DNA of 64,000 nt from Bacteroidota bacterium (GTDB taxonomy: Bacteria; Bacteroidota; Bacteroidia; AKYH767-A; OLB10), in the NCBI GenBank assembly GCA_016713925.1, contig JADJOH010000008.1:186001-250000 (forward strand), in the 5' to 3' direction. A program made the position numbers and the translations under genes. The notes beneath the pieces were generated by a model. That model was not told where the DNA came from. It saw only the letters and a list, made by a program, of their open reading frames with translations, and did not search any database. Shown piece by piece: positions 8,638 through 18,999 of this stretch; within the stretch, counting starts at the first letter, position 1; each line of letters begins with the position of its first letter.

Positions 8638-11600
8638 ATGAATCATTTCGTCTCTTTCTTAAAAAAGACCTTGTTCCAAAGTGCTTTGAAATTTCTTGCT
8701 TGTGTAATTCTTTTGTTGTTCTTTTATGCTTCATTATTCGCGGGCAACTACTCCTGGAACGGAACGACTAATAATAACTGGGCCACAACCACCAACTGGT
8801 CACCCAATGGTACTCCCGGGGCTAACGACACCATCACCATCAATTCCGGAAAACCGAATCTTGAACTGGATCAGGATCGAACTGTGAACAGGATTGTTCA
8901 GAATGGAAGTACTATCGATTTAGACACCAACCAACTTTATGTGACCCAAAGAGCCAGCTTTAACGGGGGTGATGTCATAGGAGAGTCATTAAAATTACGG
9001 GGCACATACGTATATTTTCAAGGAACCGATTTTAATTGTACCTTAGATGTTGTGGTAGGACAAATAAAGTTTTCCGGCGGTACATTTGACCAGACCGGTT
9101 CCTTCGAGCAAAACGGAGGGGCCAGCGGTTGGGGTGCGGGCGGCTGTGTTTTTAATGATTCAGTAACTATTAAAAACTCGGGGGCTACCTATCTCCGTAT
9201 GGGAGAAACTACCGGTGATATCTTTAACGACAAGGTTACTTTTATCAGTTCCGGCGTGTATGCCTTGCAATTGTCGTATGGCGATACCAGCAGGTACAAT
9301 GGAAATGTATTTATTAATTGCACCGGCAATGGCGGCCTTAGCTTTTGTGCAGGAACCAATGCTGCTGCTATCATCGGTGCGGGGAAGACACTTTCAGCAG
9401 GAAGCAGTGGATTGACAGCCGGAGTGATTACACTTAAAAATATTGTGCAATCCGATTCAACCACCCAATCCATCGTCACTACCGGCACCAGTACATTAAG
9501 TATGCAGGGCTGTTCAATTACCGGGGCAATTACTGTTTCCACCCCGAGTCTGTTGGTGAAGACCAGTACTTTTTACAATGCAGCCACTTTCACTAAAACC
9601 GGTAATGCTACCAATCATTGGGAAGGCGGTAATGTGTTTTATGGAACCACCACCATCAACAACAATACTACCGGATCAGGTATACTGCGCATGGCATTGC
9701 AGACGGGTGATGTGTACGCGGAAGATGTGACTTTTAATACCAGCACAGGCTATATTCAGGTGGCCTTTGCCGATACCAGTACTTTTGGCGGAGATGTGAC
9801 CACTAACAATTCAAAAGTGGGCTTCAGTTCAGGCAGCGGACTTCTGCAATTTAACGGAGGCGAAGATCAGGCCCTGACCACAGCAGCCATCATTTCTGCT
9901 CAGAAATTCATGTTAACAAAACCGGGCGGCCTGCTCACCACCAACCGACAAATTACCATCGATAGTGTACTCACCCTTAACGGAGGAATACTAAGTACCG
10001 ATTCGCTTATCACATTAAAAGCACCGGCAATTGTAAATGGTGGCAGTATCGTGAGCCATATTGACGGACCCGTGAAAAAAATCGGGAATACGGGATTTGT
10101 TTTTCCAGTGGGAGATCAGGGGCAATGGAACCCCATTGAAATTTCAGCACCAACTCAAACTACGGATGCATTCACCGCCCGTTTCTATCTGGAAGGACAA
10201 CCCTATGGTAGTGCAGCAGATACCACCATTCGTTTATTAAATACATGTAGTTATTGGAATTTAACCCGCACAACAGGCTCTAGTAATGTAAATGTGTCGC
10301 TTTACTGGGACAGTATTGCCTGCGGTTTATACGATACAACAGGTTTAATTGTAGCTGCATGGAACGGATCAGCCTGGAAAAATGTAGGTAAAGAAGGTAT
10401 CACCGGAAATGTGATGTCAGGAAAAGTCAAGAGTCTTACGCTGACGAATTACTATGAAGCTTTTACTTGGGGCTTAACTCCGGCGCTGGGTCAACCTGGC
10501 ATTATTCCCATCAATCCTGCCTTGAATATTAGTTCTTCTGATCCATCGTGGAATCATATCATCTCTGAAGATTATTTTGGATACAATGGTTCCAGTGTAT
10601 TAGATGAAGGACAATATTGGTCTGATCTTTCTTCCAACGCTGTTTTATTGCATAATGGAATCAGCAGCATTCGGCATAATGGCGGAACCAATGGTAATTA
10701 CTGGGATTGGCGAACAGGATGGTTTATTCCGGAAAATGAACTGCCCAATGATTGGTTTTACCTGAAACGATCGAATAAAAAACCGTTTCCTGATTTACTT
10801 CCCGATGGAACTTTTGTAAATGAGATGCAGTATTTTAAAATATGTAATGATGCGGTTGCCGGGCGACCCATTTTCCAATTCAACAATCTGACATCAGGCT
10901 TTAACTACGAACTGGCCAGCCTTTACAGAGCGCATGAGTTGAATCTACCGGTCAGGTATGTAGAACTTGGGAATGAATTTTATTTAAATGACGAGCAATA
11001 CAAAGAAGTTTTTCCTTCTTCCTTCGATTACATTAACTATGCTAATGCATATACAGATGCTTTAAAAAGCATTGTACCTTTCGCAGCTATTCAGGTGGCA
11101 GTTGTTGGATCATCATTCAGTGAAAACTCAGCCGGACGTAGATCACTCTGGTTGGAAACTATTCTCTCAAATATCCATAATGTAACACACCGTCCTGATG
11201 CCATCACCATTCATGAATATTATTCCAGCGGACTAAATGAACCGGTACTATCCACATTTGGGAATGCAAACATTGGCAAAATGTTTATTAAGCCTTTTAA
11301 TAAAGGAGATGATCTCATTGCAAATGAACTGAAGGCTGTTAATGACAGAAGTACAGCTTTAAGTTTGAATCCGCCTTTAGAAGTCTGGCTCACCGAATAC
11401 AATATGAATGATGATGCCAGTAGTAATGTAGGAACATGGGCGCATGGATTGTTCAATGCGATTCAAACATTGAAGTATTTGGAATCACCGCTAATTACTC
11501 ATCTGAGCTCACATGCAATGACGTCTGACGCGGTATATGGAAATATTTTTGAATCTGATCATGGATTCTCAAATCTTACAGCAGGACAACTTCCCTTTAA

Positions 11601-14600
11601 TATTGGAAATCCAGCAACCTTTCTAACAACAAAGTATGGCTTTACAGCTTCCGGTGCCGCACAAAACGAGATCGCACTGGCTATGAAAGGTGCAAATGTG
11701 GTAGCCCATCGGATTGACTTTAGTGGTGATGCGACTGATATAGGAAATATAAGCTACTATGAAGCAAATGGAAGTTTGACTACGAGTATTAATTTGCTGA
11801 ATTTATACGGATGGTCATTTGAAAAAGAGGAAGGCTTTGAAGCCATCATCTTAAATTTGGGCAATCTTGAATACGATATATCAGATGCTTGTAGCCTCGG
11901 CATTTTTTCAACTTCATCCAATTGCCCTCAGAGCATAGTTCAATTAAAAGCGATAGATCCCACAGCAGGGATAGGTTCCATTGATATTTTACCTGTTGGC
12001 AGCCTTAAGCAAGATAGATTGTATACTTCAGGAGAAATTCCAATTGCCATTCCTAATCATGTCTCCATTCCACCTTACTCGCTTACCCGAATCATCTACA
12101 GAAATCCCGGTACAATCACACTGCGTTTAACCGATGATGAAATCTGTAAAGGGACAACTACCTCTGTACTGGTTCAAGGAGCAAATTTTAATTCAACTAT
12201 TACATTGGAGGTAAAACAAGGATCTACAACCGTTTATTCTAATAGCATTTCTGATTCACTCTTCAATCTTCCTACTAACCTGGATCCGGGTACATATACC
12301 CTTTTCGCCAATGATGGCAGTGTCACATCCGATCCTGTAAATTTAATTATTTATCCGGCAATGAGTGTAACTGCAGCTATTACTTCAGGAAATAACATTC
12401 CTTGTTTAGCAGATCAGGATATCACTTTAACTGCTGATATCAATACTACCAGCACTGCTACTTATTCCTACCTGTGGGTTCCTGATAAACATATACTCGA
12501 TAATAATCCTTTTCAACAAAGTATAGTATTGGATAATGAAAACCTGACTACACAAGCCTATCAGGTTTTTGTATTTGATGGTCAATGCTGGGCAAGTAGT
12601 AATTTGATCACTTTTGACAGAGGGCCTTCTAGTGTTGATTTAGGTGATGATTTCACGGTTTGTGACAATAATGTAGATTTTGATTTGCGAGCGATAACTA
12701 CTTATGCTTTTGTTGACAATAGTCTATTTCATTACAGGTTACTTCAAGACAATACAGAAATCGCAACCGGTCAACTTTCTGATTTTAACGTTCCGAATCC
12801 CGGAGTTGGCAATTGGACATATAGGGTGGAAGTATGGACGGACAATGGTACAATTAGCTCCGAAGATTGCCCCATCTGGGATGAAGTAGTTGTAAATGTA
12901 GTAGCTTGCTGCAGTTGCTCCAGTGCAATTGCATTAAGTCCTACTCCTCATGTTGTCGTGAATGAACCTGTTAACAATTATGCTGATGAGGGTGAGTTAA
13001 TAGATCAGGCGATGGCATTAGGGAATGATTTTACTGTATTTCCTTCAAATGGCGATGCAACTACCGTCACAATAACTCAAGATGATCCTGCCTATAGTAT
13101 CTGCATCAACGGTGAATTTTGGATCAGGAATGCTAATCGAGGATCCAACAACTTAGAAACGCTGGTTCTACAGAAATGTACGCTCCGATTGGGAGAAAAT
13201 GGTAAAATAAAAATAAGAGGCAGAGTAAAACTGGTATTCAAAGGCTGCCTGGTTGAATCCTGCAATGGCACCACCATGTGGGATGGTGTCTATTCAGATA
13301 TTACCAACCAGGCGATAAAAGAGCCTGAAATTGAAATAACAGATTATATCTCCACACGCACGATCATACGCCACGCCAGAAATGCCGTTGTGCTACGAAG
13401 GGATTCACCATTTATGATTGAAAAGTGTGATTTTGATAATAATTATGTGGATGTGCTCATGGAGAAGTATAATAAATCCATGAGCCAGGACAGATCTGGC
13501 AATGGGGTGAATGCCTTTTCTCAAAAAAACTATATTAGAAGTTGCAGTTTTTCAAAAACAGGCGCCTTGTTAGCCCCTTATACCGGCATCCAAAAACTGG
13601 CCGGAATCCGCTTACGTGATGTAGAACGTGTTGTGATTGGGGACAGTTCCATGCACTCAAGTGTTTCGGCGAATACTTTTTCCAATGCGAGCTATGGTAT
13701 TATGGGGTACAATGCCGGTTTTGAGTGTTATAATAATACATTCAGCAATATAAATTATGATGTTGATGGAACGTCGGCAGAAGAAAAACATAAAGGATCC
13801 TGCATTTATTCCTACTCCGCCAGCGATTACAACGATCGTAAAACGATAATCGGCTGCAAGAATTTCAATGCAGGAGCACCGGCATCGCATAAAAATATTT
13901 TTACTTCATCTGTTAATGGCATTGTTTCAGTTGGAGAGATGAATCTGAAGGTGTTTAATAATGTGTTTGGTAGTGGTAGTACCAATGAACGACTTGTAAA
14001 TTATGGAATATGGACACATGGTAGTAATAAAAAATCTGCTTACATCACTCGCGGAAATGAGTTTTATGATTACTATGTTGGCATCAGGAGTTTTGGGATT
14101 CATCCGGATGGTATCTATCATATAGGATTTAATAATTTTTTCAACGCCTATATCCCAAATTGGAGTGTAGTGAATTCTTTTCAGGGTACAGCTATTCATA
14201 TGTCGAATAGTTATGTACCACCATCTTTTATTGGTCAATCAGAAGTTCCTCCAATTAATATTTACAACAATGAAATTGGACAAATAAATGATGAAGCTGA
14301 AATTGAACCAAGAATAGGGATTTTCACCTCTAATATTTATCAACCTATCATCCAAAACAACAATATTTATTATTTCAGAGCAGCACAGGTGTCTAAACCG
14401 CATAGCATTGGTATCTGGGCACAAAACTGTATTGCACCAAGAGTAGCAGGGAATTTAATTTTGGAGCACCAAAATATTAATCAAGGTTATGGTGCTAACC
14501 TCATTGGTATGAAGTTCGACCGAAATATTAATCCTTGTATTGGCAGCCAAAATATTACAGAGAATTTAGGCTACGGATTAAGTTTTTGGGACAATAACGG

Positions 14601-15648
14601 TCAGGTGGCCTTATCTACCAATCAATTTACAAACTGCGACAATGGCGTAAATTTAGACTGGGCAGAAATTGGCACTCAAGGTGACCCCGACAGAACCGAT
14701 GACAATGGATGGACGGACAGAAATGTAAGTCCTGTACTTAACAGGGTGAATGGTCTTACTCTAAGTAATCTTCCGATTCGATGGTATTATCAACCTACAC
14801 CTGCCGAATTTTCACCATTGCCTAGTGGTAGTGTAAACGCAACAATAATAAATTCACCCGGAAATCCTCCGATCGATTGCCCCATTATTCAAAATGTAGC
14901 CTCACGCAACCAGACATTCGGATATGTTATTGGCGACTCCGCCCGCTATGAGGAGAACTATCAGCCTAGTTTTAGCTATAGTGCAAAAATGATTACCCAT
15001 AAAACACTGAAACGGGATACTTCACTTATGTATATGGATGATGAAACGGATGAATCGTTTATCGATTTTTACAATGCGATGAGTCAAAGCAATATTGAGA
15101 AATACGATTCCGTTGCGCTTTTAATTACACAAGGTGAGTTTGCTGTTGCTGCTGCATTACTGGCAGGTATTGAAGATACCAATGACCAGGAAACCTTCCT
15201 TACAAATTTTTATACACTCTACCTGACAAAAATTGTGTACGATTCTTTGCTGAGTAACGCAGATAGTTCATTGCTCATTGAAATAGCTTATTCACATTCA
15301 CTACTTTATGGAGATGCTGTTTATTTGGCCCGTAACGCATTGTTTCTGGAAATACATGATGAAACACTCGAAAGCAATTTAAGAAGAGCTGTTTTTAGAA
15401 AACAACCGATTGAAAGAAATTTATCAGCTCAACCAAATCCGGCTTCTGAACGAACTCAAATAAAAATGAATGCTGAAGATTATTCAGGCAGAATGCAATT
15501 GCTGGATGGACATGGCCGGTTGATAATAGATCGAAACCTCCAAAATGGATGGTTAGACGTAAAGAGTTTGAATCCTGGAGTTTACTTTATAAAAATACCT
15601 GAAGAAGACTCTTCTTCGATACTATGCAAACTGGTTATTATCCGATAA
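8638..15648 (+). CDS. Giant T9SS-exported protein with glycosidase-like core and beta-helix repeats
   Basis: The protein has 2336 residues. Residues 1-36 are a signal peptide. About 37-620 are repeats of beta-helix type starting YSWNGTTNNNWATTTNW. About 630-1060 look like a (beta/alpha)8 glycosidase of GH-A clan type, related in layout to GH51, GH39 or GH79: YVELGNEFY puts the presumed acid/base at Glu780, and VWLTEYNM the presumed nucleophile at Glu920. A beta-sandwich ending PPYSLTRIIY follows (to about 1158), then IPT/Ig-like and cysteine-paired domains (1160-1400). Right-handed beta-helix (PbH1-type) repeats occupy about 1480-2010 and a helical stretch 2100-2250. A T9SS sorting domain follows (SAQPNPASERTQI to the end). 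It is probably a cell-surface polysaccharide-active or adhesive enzyme; its substrate cannot be named. Confidence 0.85.
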   Translation: MNHFVSFLKKTLFQSALKFLACVILLLFFYASLFAGNYSWNGTTNNNWATTTNWSPNGTPGANDTITINSGKPNLELDQDRTVNRIVQNGSTIDLDTNQLYVTQRASFNGGDVIGESLKLRGTYVYFQGTDFNCTLDVVVGQIKFSGGTFDQTGSFEQNGGASGWGAGGCVFNDSVTIKNSGATYLRMGETTGDIFNDKVTFISSGVYALQLSYGDTSRYNGNVFINCTGNGGLSFCAGTNAAAIIGAGKTLSAGSSGLTAGVITLKNIVQSDSTTQSIVTTGTSTLSMQGCSITGAITVSTPSLLVKTSTFYNAATFTKTGNATNHWEGGNVFYGTTTINNNTTGSGILRMALQTGDVYAEDVTFNTSTGYIQVAFADTSTFGGDVTTNNSKVGFSSGSGLLQFNGGEDQALTTAAIISAQKFMLTKPGGLLTTNRQITIDSVLTLNGGILSTDSLITLKAPAIVNGGSIVSHIDGPVKKIGNTGFVFPVGDQGQWNPIEISAPTQTTDAFTARFYLEGQPYGSAADTTIRLLNTCSYWNLTRTTGSSNVNVSLYWDSIACGLYDTTGLIVAAWNGSAWKNVGKEGITGNVMSGKVKSLTLTNYYEAFTWGLTPALGQPGIIPINPALNISSSDPSWNHIISEDYFGYNGSSVLDEGQYWSDLSSNAVLLHNGISSIRHNGGTNGNYWDWRTGWFIPENELPNDWFYLKRSNKKPFPDLLPDGTFVNEMQYFKICNDAVAGRPIFQFNNLTSGFNYELASLYRAHELNLPVRYVELGNEFYLNDEQYKEVFPSSFDYINYANAYTDALKSIVPFAAIQVAVVGSSFSENSAGRRSLWLETILSNIHNVTHRPDAITIHEYYSSGLNEPVLSTFGNANIGKMFIKPFNKGDDLIANELKAVNDRSTALSLNPPLEVWLTEYNMNDDASSNVGTWAHGLFNAIQTLKYLESPLITHLSSHAMTSDAVYGNIFESDHGFSNLTAGQLPFNIGNPATFLTTKYGFTASGAAQNEIALAMKGANVVAHRIDFSGDATDIGNISYYEANGSLTTSINLLNLYGWSFEKEEGFEAIILNLGNLEYDISDACSLGIFSTSSNCPQSIVQLKAIDPTAGIGSIDILPVGSLKQDRLYTSGEIPIAIPNHVSIPPYSLTRIIYRNPGTITLRLTDDEICKGTTTSVLVQGANFNSTITLEVKQGSTTVYSNSISDSLFNLPTNLDPGTYTLFANDGSVTSDPVNLIIYPAMSVTAAITSGNNIPCLADQDITLTADINTTSTATYSYLWVPDKHILDNNPFQQSIVLDNENLTTQAYQVFVFDGQCWASSNLITFDRGPSSVDLGDDFTVCDNNVDFDLRAITTYAFVDNSLFHYRLLQDNTEIATGQLSDFNVPNPGVGNWTYRVEVWTDNGTISSEDCPIWDEVVVNVVACCSCSSAIALSPTPHVVVNEPVNNYADEGELIDQAMALGNDFTVFPSNGDATTVTITQDDPAYSICINGEFWIRNANRGSNNLETLVLQKCTLRLGENGKIKIRGRVKLVFKGCLVESCNGTTMWDGVYSDITNQAIKEPEIEITDYISTRTIIRHARNAVVLRRDSPFMIEKCDFDNNYVDVLMEKYNKSMSQDRSGNGVNAFSQKNYIRSCSFSKTGALLAPYTGIQKLAGIRLRDVERVVIGDSSMHSSVSANTFSNASYGIMGYNAGFECYNNTFSNINYDVDGTSAEEKHKGSCIYSYSASDYNDRKTIIGCKNFNAGAPASHKNIFTSSVNGIVSVGEMNLKVFNNVFGSGSTNERLVNYGIWTHGSNKKSAYITRGNEFYDYYVGIRSFGIHPDGIYHIGFNNFFNAYIPNWSVVNSFQGTAIHMSNSYVPPSFIGQSEVPPINIYNNEIGQINDEAEIEPRIGIFTSNIYQPIIQNNNIYYFRAAQVSKPHSIGIWAQNCIAPRVAGNLILEHQNINQGYGANLIGMKFDRNINPCIGSQNITENLGYGLSFWDNNGQVALSTNQFTNCDNGVNLDWAEIGTQGDPDRTDDNGWTDRNVSPVLNRVNGLTLSNLPIRWYYQPTPAEFSPLPSGSVNATIINSPGNPPIDCPIIQNVASRNQTFGYVIGDSARYEENYQPSFSYSAKMITHKTLKRDTSLMYMDDETDESFIDFYNAMSQSNIEKYDSVALLITQGEFAVAAALLAGIEDTNDQETFLTNFYTLYLTKIVYDSLLSNADSSLLIEIAYSHSLLYGDAVYLARNALFLEIHDETLESNLRRAVFRKQPIERNLSAQPNPASERTQIKMNAEDYSGRMQLLDGHGRLIIDRNLQNGWLDVKSLNPGVYFIKIPEEDSSSILCKLVIIR

Positions 15649-15656
15649 GAAAGGTG

Positions 15657-17192
15657 ATGAGAAAAGTTGTCATAATTGTCCTCTTACTTTTAACCTCCGC
15701 TTGTTTGTATGCCCAAAAATACAAAAGGGATGTATGGTGCTTTGGTGATTCGACTGGAATTGATTGGACAAATCCTTCAAATCCTTCTACATTTATTTCA
15801 ATGAACAGAGGAAGAAGCGGAACGGTAAGTTTATGTGATAGTTCTAATCAATTATTAATCTATGGAGGATTCTATGCAAATGGATTAACTTCACAAATAA
15901 AATGTAGGGTTAACAACAGATTTCATACTAAAGTTGAGAATGGCGACTCAATCTTTTTAGAGGAATGGTACCATTCTTTAATTTTAATTCCAAAACCAGG
16001 TAATGATTCTGTAGCATTTTTATTCACAAATATTGTTGTAAATGCATTAGATCCTTACGGTCTATATTATTCAATTATAAATTATAAAGCGAACAATGAT
16101 TCCGGAATTGTTACCCAAAAAAATATACAACTAAACAACCTGCCGGCATTTGATGGTTTAGCTGCTTTAAAGCATGGAAACGGCCGGGATTGGTGGGTAG
16201 TATTTAAAGAATACGACCCTACACCTCCTTACACTTTAACCAGTAAGTTTTATATTTATTTGGTTAATGAAACCGGGCCTGCACTTCATCATACACAAAC
16301 AGTAGTTACTGTCTTTAGTGATGGAGGTGGGCATTCACTTTTTAATATAGATGGCTCTAAATTTTACTTGTGTACTTGGGGGGGCGTTATAGAGTACTTT
16401 GACTTTGACAGATGCACCGGACTATTTTCCAACCCTGTAGTAATTGAACCAACAAGAAGCGCTCAGCCTTATCCTTTTTATAATTCATTGGCATTATCTC
16501 CTGATGAAACAAAGCTATATGTGTCTGCTTTTTCTCAATTAAGCTCATTAGGAGGAACGGATTCTTTGTACCAGTTTGATTTAACAGCGGCTAATATTTC
16601 AGCCAGTAAAACACATATTTATGGAGCTCCTAATACCTATATTGGATTGGGAGGATTAAGAAAAGCACCGGACAATAAAATTTATCTTGCCGCAGCATAT
16701 GAGAATTATTACCCATATCAGGACACCTCCTACAATGTCTATAACACCCACCTCTCCGTAGTCAACCAACCCGATTCACTCGGCCTCGCCTGCGATTTTC
16801 AGCCCTTTAGCTTTTACCTTGGTGGTGCCAGAACCTATTACGGTCTCCCCAACAATCCCGATTACGAACTCGGTTCGTGGGTGGGTTCGCCTTGTGATAC
16901 GCTGAGCGTTGGGGTGGATGATAATGTAACGGAGCAGCAAACGTTCTTTCAAGCCTGGTATAATAGTGAGTGGAATATGATTCACGTCAACGCTTCTAAA
17001 CTCAAAGGAAGAGCGGGGAGTTTACGGTTGTTTGATATGGAGGGAAGGTTGGTGTACGAGAAGAAAATTGAGGTGATTGCTGGAGGGTATGTGACGGGAG
17101 AGATACCGATGAATGGGGTGGCGAAGGGGGTTTATCTGGTGAATTTAATTTCCGATTCGGAAAGTGCCTCATCCAAGATTATTAAATTTTAG
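15657..17192 (+). CDS. Secreted beta-propeller protein with T9SS domain
   Basis: I chose the ATG at 15657 because it gives a clean signal peptide (MRKVVIIVLLLLTSACLYAQ). An in-frame ATG at 15624 lies inside the preceding gene. The protein has 511 residues. The mature region has repeated propeller-like blades (DVWCFGDSTGIDW, GGGHSLFNIDGSKFYL, ALSPDETKLYVSA, GLRKAPDNKIYLAA), a layout common in Bacteroidota surface proteins. It ends in a divergent T9SS domain (LRLFDMEGRLVYEKKIEV, KGVYLVNLISD). The start is 8 bp after the stop of the giant gene, so both are very likely one operon. Confidence 0.85.
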   Translation: MRKVVIIVLLLLTSACLYAQKYKRDVWCFGDSTGIDWTNPSNPSTFISMNRGRSGTVSLCDSSNQLLIYGGFYANGLTSQIKCRVNNRFHTKVENGDSIFLEEWYHSLILIPKPGNDSVAFLFTNIVVNALDPYGLYYSIINYKANNDSGIVTQKNIQLNNLPAFDGLAALKHGNGRDWWVVFKEYDPTPPYTLTSKFYIYLVNETGPALHHTQTVVTVFSDGGGHSLFNIDGSKFYLCTWGGVIEYFDFDRCTGLFSNPVVIEPTRSAQPYPFYNSLALSPDETKLYVSAFSQLSSLGGTDSLYQFDLTAANISASKTHIYGAPNTYIGLGGLRKAPDNKIYLAAAYENYYPYQDTSYNVYNTHLSVVNQPDSLGLACDFQPFSFYLGGARTYYGLPNNPDYELGSWVGSPCDTLSVGVDDNVTEQQTFFQAWYNSEWNMIHVNASKLKGRAGSLRLFDMEGRLVYEKKIEVIAGGYVTGEIPMNGVAKGVYLVNLISDSESASSKIIKF

Positions 17193-17227
17193 GTGGAGTT
17201 GAGATCCTCGTCTTGATAGAAATTATC

Positions 17228-17272
17228 CTTTTTACCACGGAGGTCACAGAGAGTTCACGGAGCAACACGGAG
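17228..17272. repeat. Intergenic CACGGAG-type dispersed repeat, copy 2
   Basis: TTTTACCACGGAGGTCACAG, AGTTCACGGAG and CAACACGGAGG match the element at 1974-2016 in the same orientation. It sits between convergent genes; low-complexity TCATCAATTCATCAACTCAT-type DNA follows. Confidence 0.55.
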
Positions 17273-17359
17273 GAATTATCTAAAAAAACAACTCTATATT
17301 CATTTAAAACATTCATCAATTCATCAACTCATTAATTCATCAATTCCCTTTTGTGGTTT

Positions 17360-18007
17360 CTACTTCTCATACACATTAAAAACTCTTTTCACCACGGTCA
17401 CAATTGTTGTCGCAAGTATGGCACCCGAGAAGGCCAGCATGATGTCTTTTTGTGCATCCCAGACATCTCCTTGTGTGCCGAGATAGGCATCGCCCTGTGC
17501 TTTGAAGAAGACATCGGCTACGGCCCATTCTATTAACTCATAGAAGGCGCTGATGGATAAGGTGATTTCGATGGGCAATACCCACGACACCCATTTCGGA
17601 TAGGACAACCAGCGTAAAAACATCTCCCGCATGGGATACGCCAACAGAAATCCGAAACTAAAATGTACAATTCGGTCGTAATGGTTTCGTGAGCTGTTGA
17701 ATGCTTCCTGTAACCAGTAGCCAAAAGGATTTTCGGCATACGTGTATTTTGATCCGTACACGTGCAGGCAGAGATAAATACAAAACAGCAGATAGCTGAC
17801 ATCGCTGAACTGGTAGCGTTTGTAGGTGATGATCAGAAAGGGGAGAAAGAGAAAGACCAGCACGTTCTCGAGAATCCAGTTGCTCATATCCGTGGTGCCA
17901 ACAAATGTGCTGATCCAGATTAAGCCGAAGACCACTAGAAATAGTTTTAGCCAGATGTTTTGTCCGAAAGGAACACGTGTTTTGGAGATGGCAATAGTGA
18001 AGGGCAT
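17360..18007 (-). CDS. yjdF: DUF2238 (YjdF-family) membrane protein
   Basis: This is a polytopic inner-membrane protein with about six hydrophobic segments. The family signature is clear: HVYGSKYTYAENPFG, NHYDRIVHFSFGFLLAYP, FYELIEWAVA and YLGTQGDVWDAQKDIMLAF. The DUF2238 family is widespread and its function is unknown. I chose the ATG at 18007 (215 residues, close to the size of E. coli YjdF). A TTG-started longer form to 18070 would begin 6 bp after the GNAT stop. It is last in a three-gene reverse operon with GNAT and a lipoprotein. Confidence 0.85.
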   Translation of the reverse strand: MPFTIAISKTRVPFGQNIWLKLFLVVFGLIWISTFVGTTDMSNWILENVLVFLFLPFLIITYKRYQFSDVSYLLFCIYLCLHVYGSKYTYAENPFGYWLQEAFNSSRNHYDRIVHFSFGFLLAYPMREMFLRWLSYPKWVSWVLPIEITLSISAFYELIEWAVADVFFKAQGDAYLGTQGDVWDAQKDIMLAFSGAILATTIVTVVKRVFNVYEK

Positions 18008-18076
18008 AATACAGCAGATTTTTATAGCGGTAATATTAGTAAAATCCTCTGGAATAGCAATGGTAACCAAGGGAAG

Positions 18077-18610
18077 TTAGCTTACTTCGCTCCCGGGATG
18101 AAATTGTATGGCATATTGCAATAATTCTTCACCGGTATTTTCATAGATGATACGCTTTTCATAGGACAAGCCGAGCTTTTCCAGAAGCCGGATAGAAGCC
18201 TTGTTTTCTTCCAGGGTGATTGCAATGATTCTTTCTAAATGATGTCTTTCTTTTCCATCAGCAAGGACTGCTGCAGCGGCTTCCATCGCATAACCCTTTC
18301 CCGTAAATTGTGGAAGAAAAGCAAATCCGATATCCGTCTCTTCCCAGTGATCACGCCGGATTAATCCACAAATGCCCACGGGTGTTTCTGTTTCTTTCAA
18401 TGCAACAAGATACAGTCCATACCCATATTTTTGATAACTGCTTACGGGTCCGTTGTGAATGTACTTTACCGCATCCGCTATTGTGTGAACATGCCGGTCG
18501 CCAATGTAACGCAGCCATCCTTCGGTGTTTAAAAGTTCTACTATGAAGGGCGCATCATTTTCGTTCAATTCGCGAAGAAAAAGTCGGGTGGTATTTAAGA
18601 GGATGTTCAT
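18077..18610 (-). CDS. GNAT-family N-acetyltransferase (RimJ/RimL type)
   Basis: This 177-residue protein starts at the ATG at 18610; a GTG at 18625 would add five residues. It has the acetyltransferase layout LLNTTRLFLRELNENDAPFI, VGICGLIRRDHWEETDIGFA, the acetyl-CoA loop QFTGKGYAMEAAAAV and ENKASIRLLEKLGLSYEKR. This subgroup acetylates N-terminal or side-chain amines of proteins, or small amines; the actual substrate cannot be inferred. It lies 20 bp after the upstream lipoprotein gene. Confidence 0.9.
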   Translation of the reverse strand: MNILLNTTRLFLRELNENDAPFIVELLNTEGWLRYIGDRHVHTIADAVKYIHNGPVSSYQKYGYGLYLVALKETETPVGICGLIRRDHWEETDIGFAFLPQFTGKGYAMEAAAAVLADGKERHHLERIIAITLEENKASIRLLEKLGLSYEKRIIYENTGEELLQYAIQFHPGSEVS

Positions 18611-18630
18611 CTCAGAAAGGCTCACCGCAT

Positions 18631-18999
18631 TTAGTATTCAATAAACAGTACCAGATTTCTACCACCCTCCCGGAACGCCGCATTCTTCCAATCATAATTA
18701 TTTACGCCTGAATAGAGTAATGAATCGTTGCCGGGCTGTACCAGAGTGACTTGAAAAGTAGAAAAGAAATTGCTGGGTAATACATGTCCTCCCGAACCTT
18801 CAATCGCCGTAAAAATAAAGGTGGTGTCGAAGGGTGGAATGGTGTCCTCCGTTAATAAAATGGGGTTACCAATATAGGAAGCTTCCAGGCGAAGGAATTG
18901 ATCTCCCTTGTTCACCACATAGTAATAGCCGGTAGTGACCGGTTCCTTGATGGTGGTACAGGCGGAAAAGATCAGTAGGAGTAGGAGAACAGGTTTCAT
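18631..18999 (-). CDS. Small lipoprotein of unknown function
   Basis: The 122-residue product has a signal peptide with lipobox LIFSAC (Cys14), so it should be an acylated envelope lipoprotein. The mature part is beta-rich, with a TTFIFTAIEGSGGHVLPSNFF segment and a C-terminal NLVLFIEY strand. No family is recognised. It is first in the reverse operon leading to GNAT and DUF2238. Confidence 0.75.
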   Translation of the reverse strand: MKPVLLLLLIFSACTTIKEPVTTGYYYVVNKGDQFLRLEASYIGNPILLTEDTIPPFDTTFIFTAIEGSGGHVLPSNFFSTFQVTLVQPGNDSLLYSGVNNYDWKNAAFREGGRNLVLFIEY

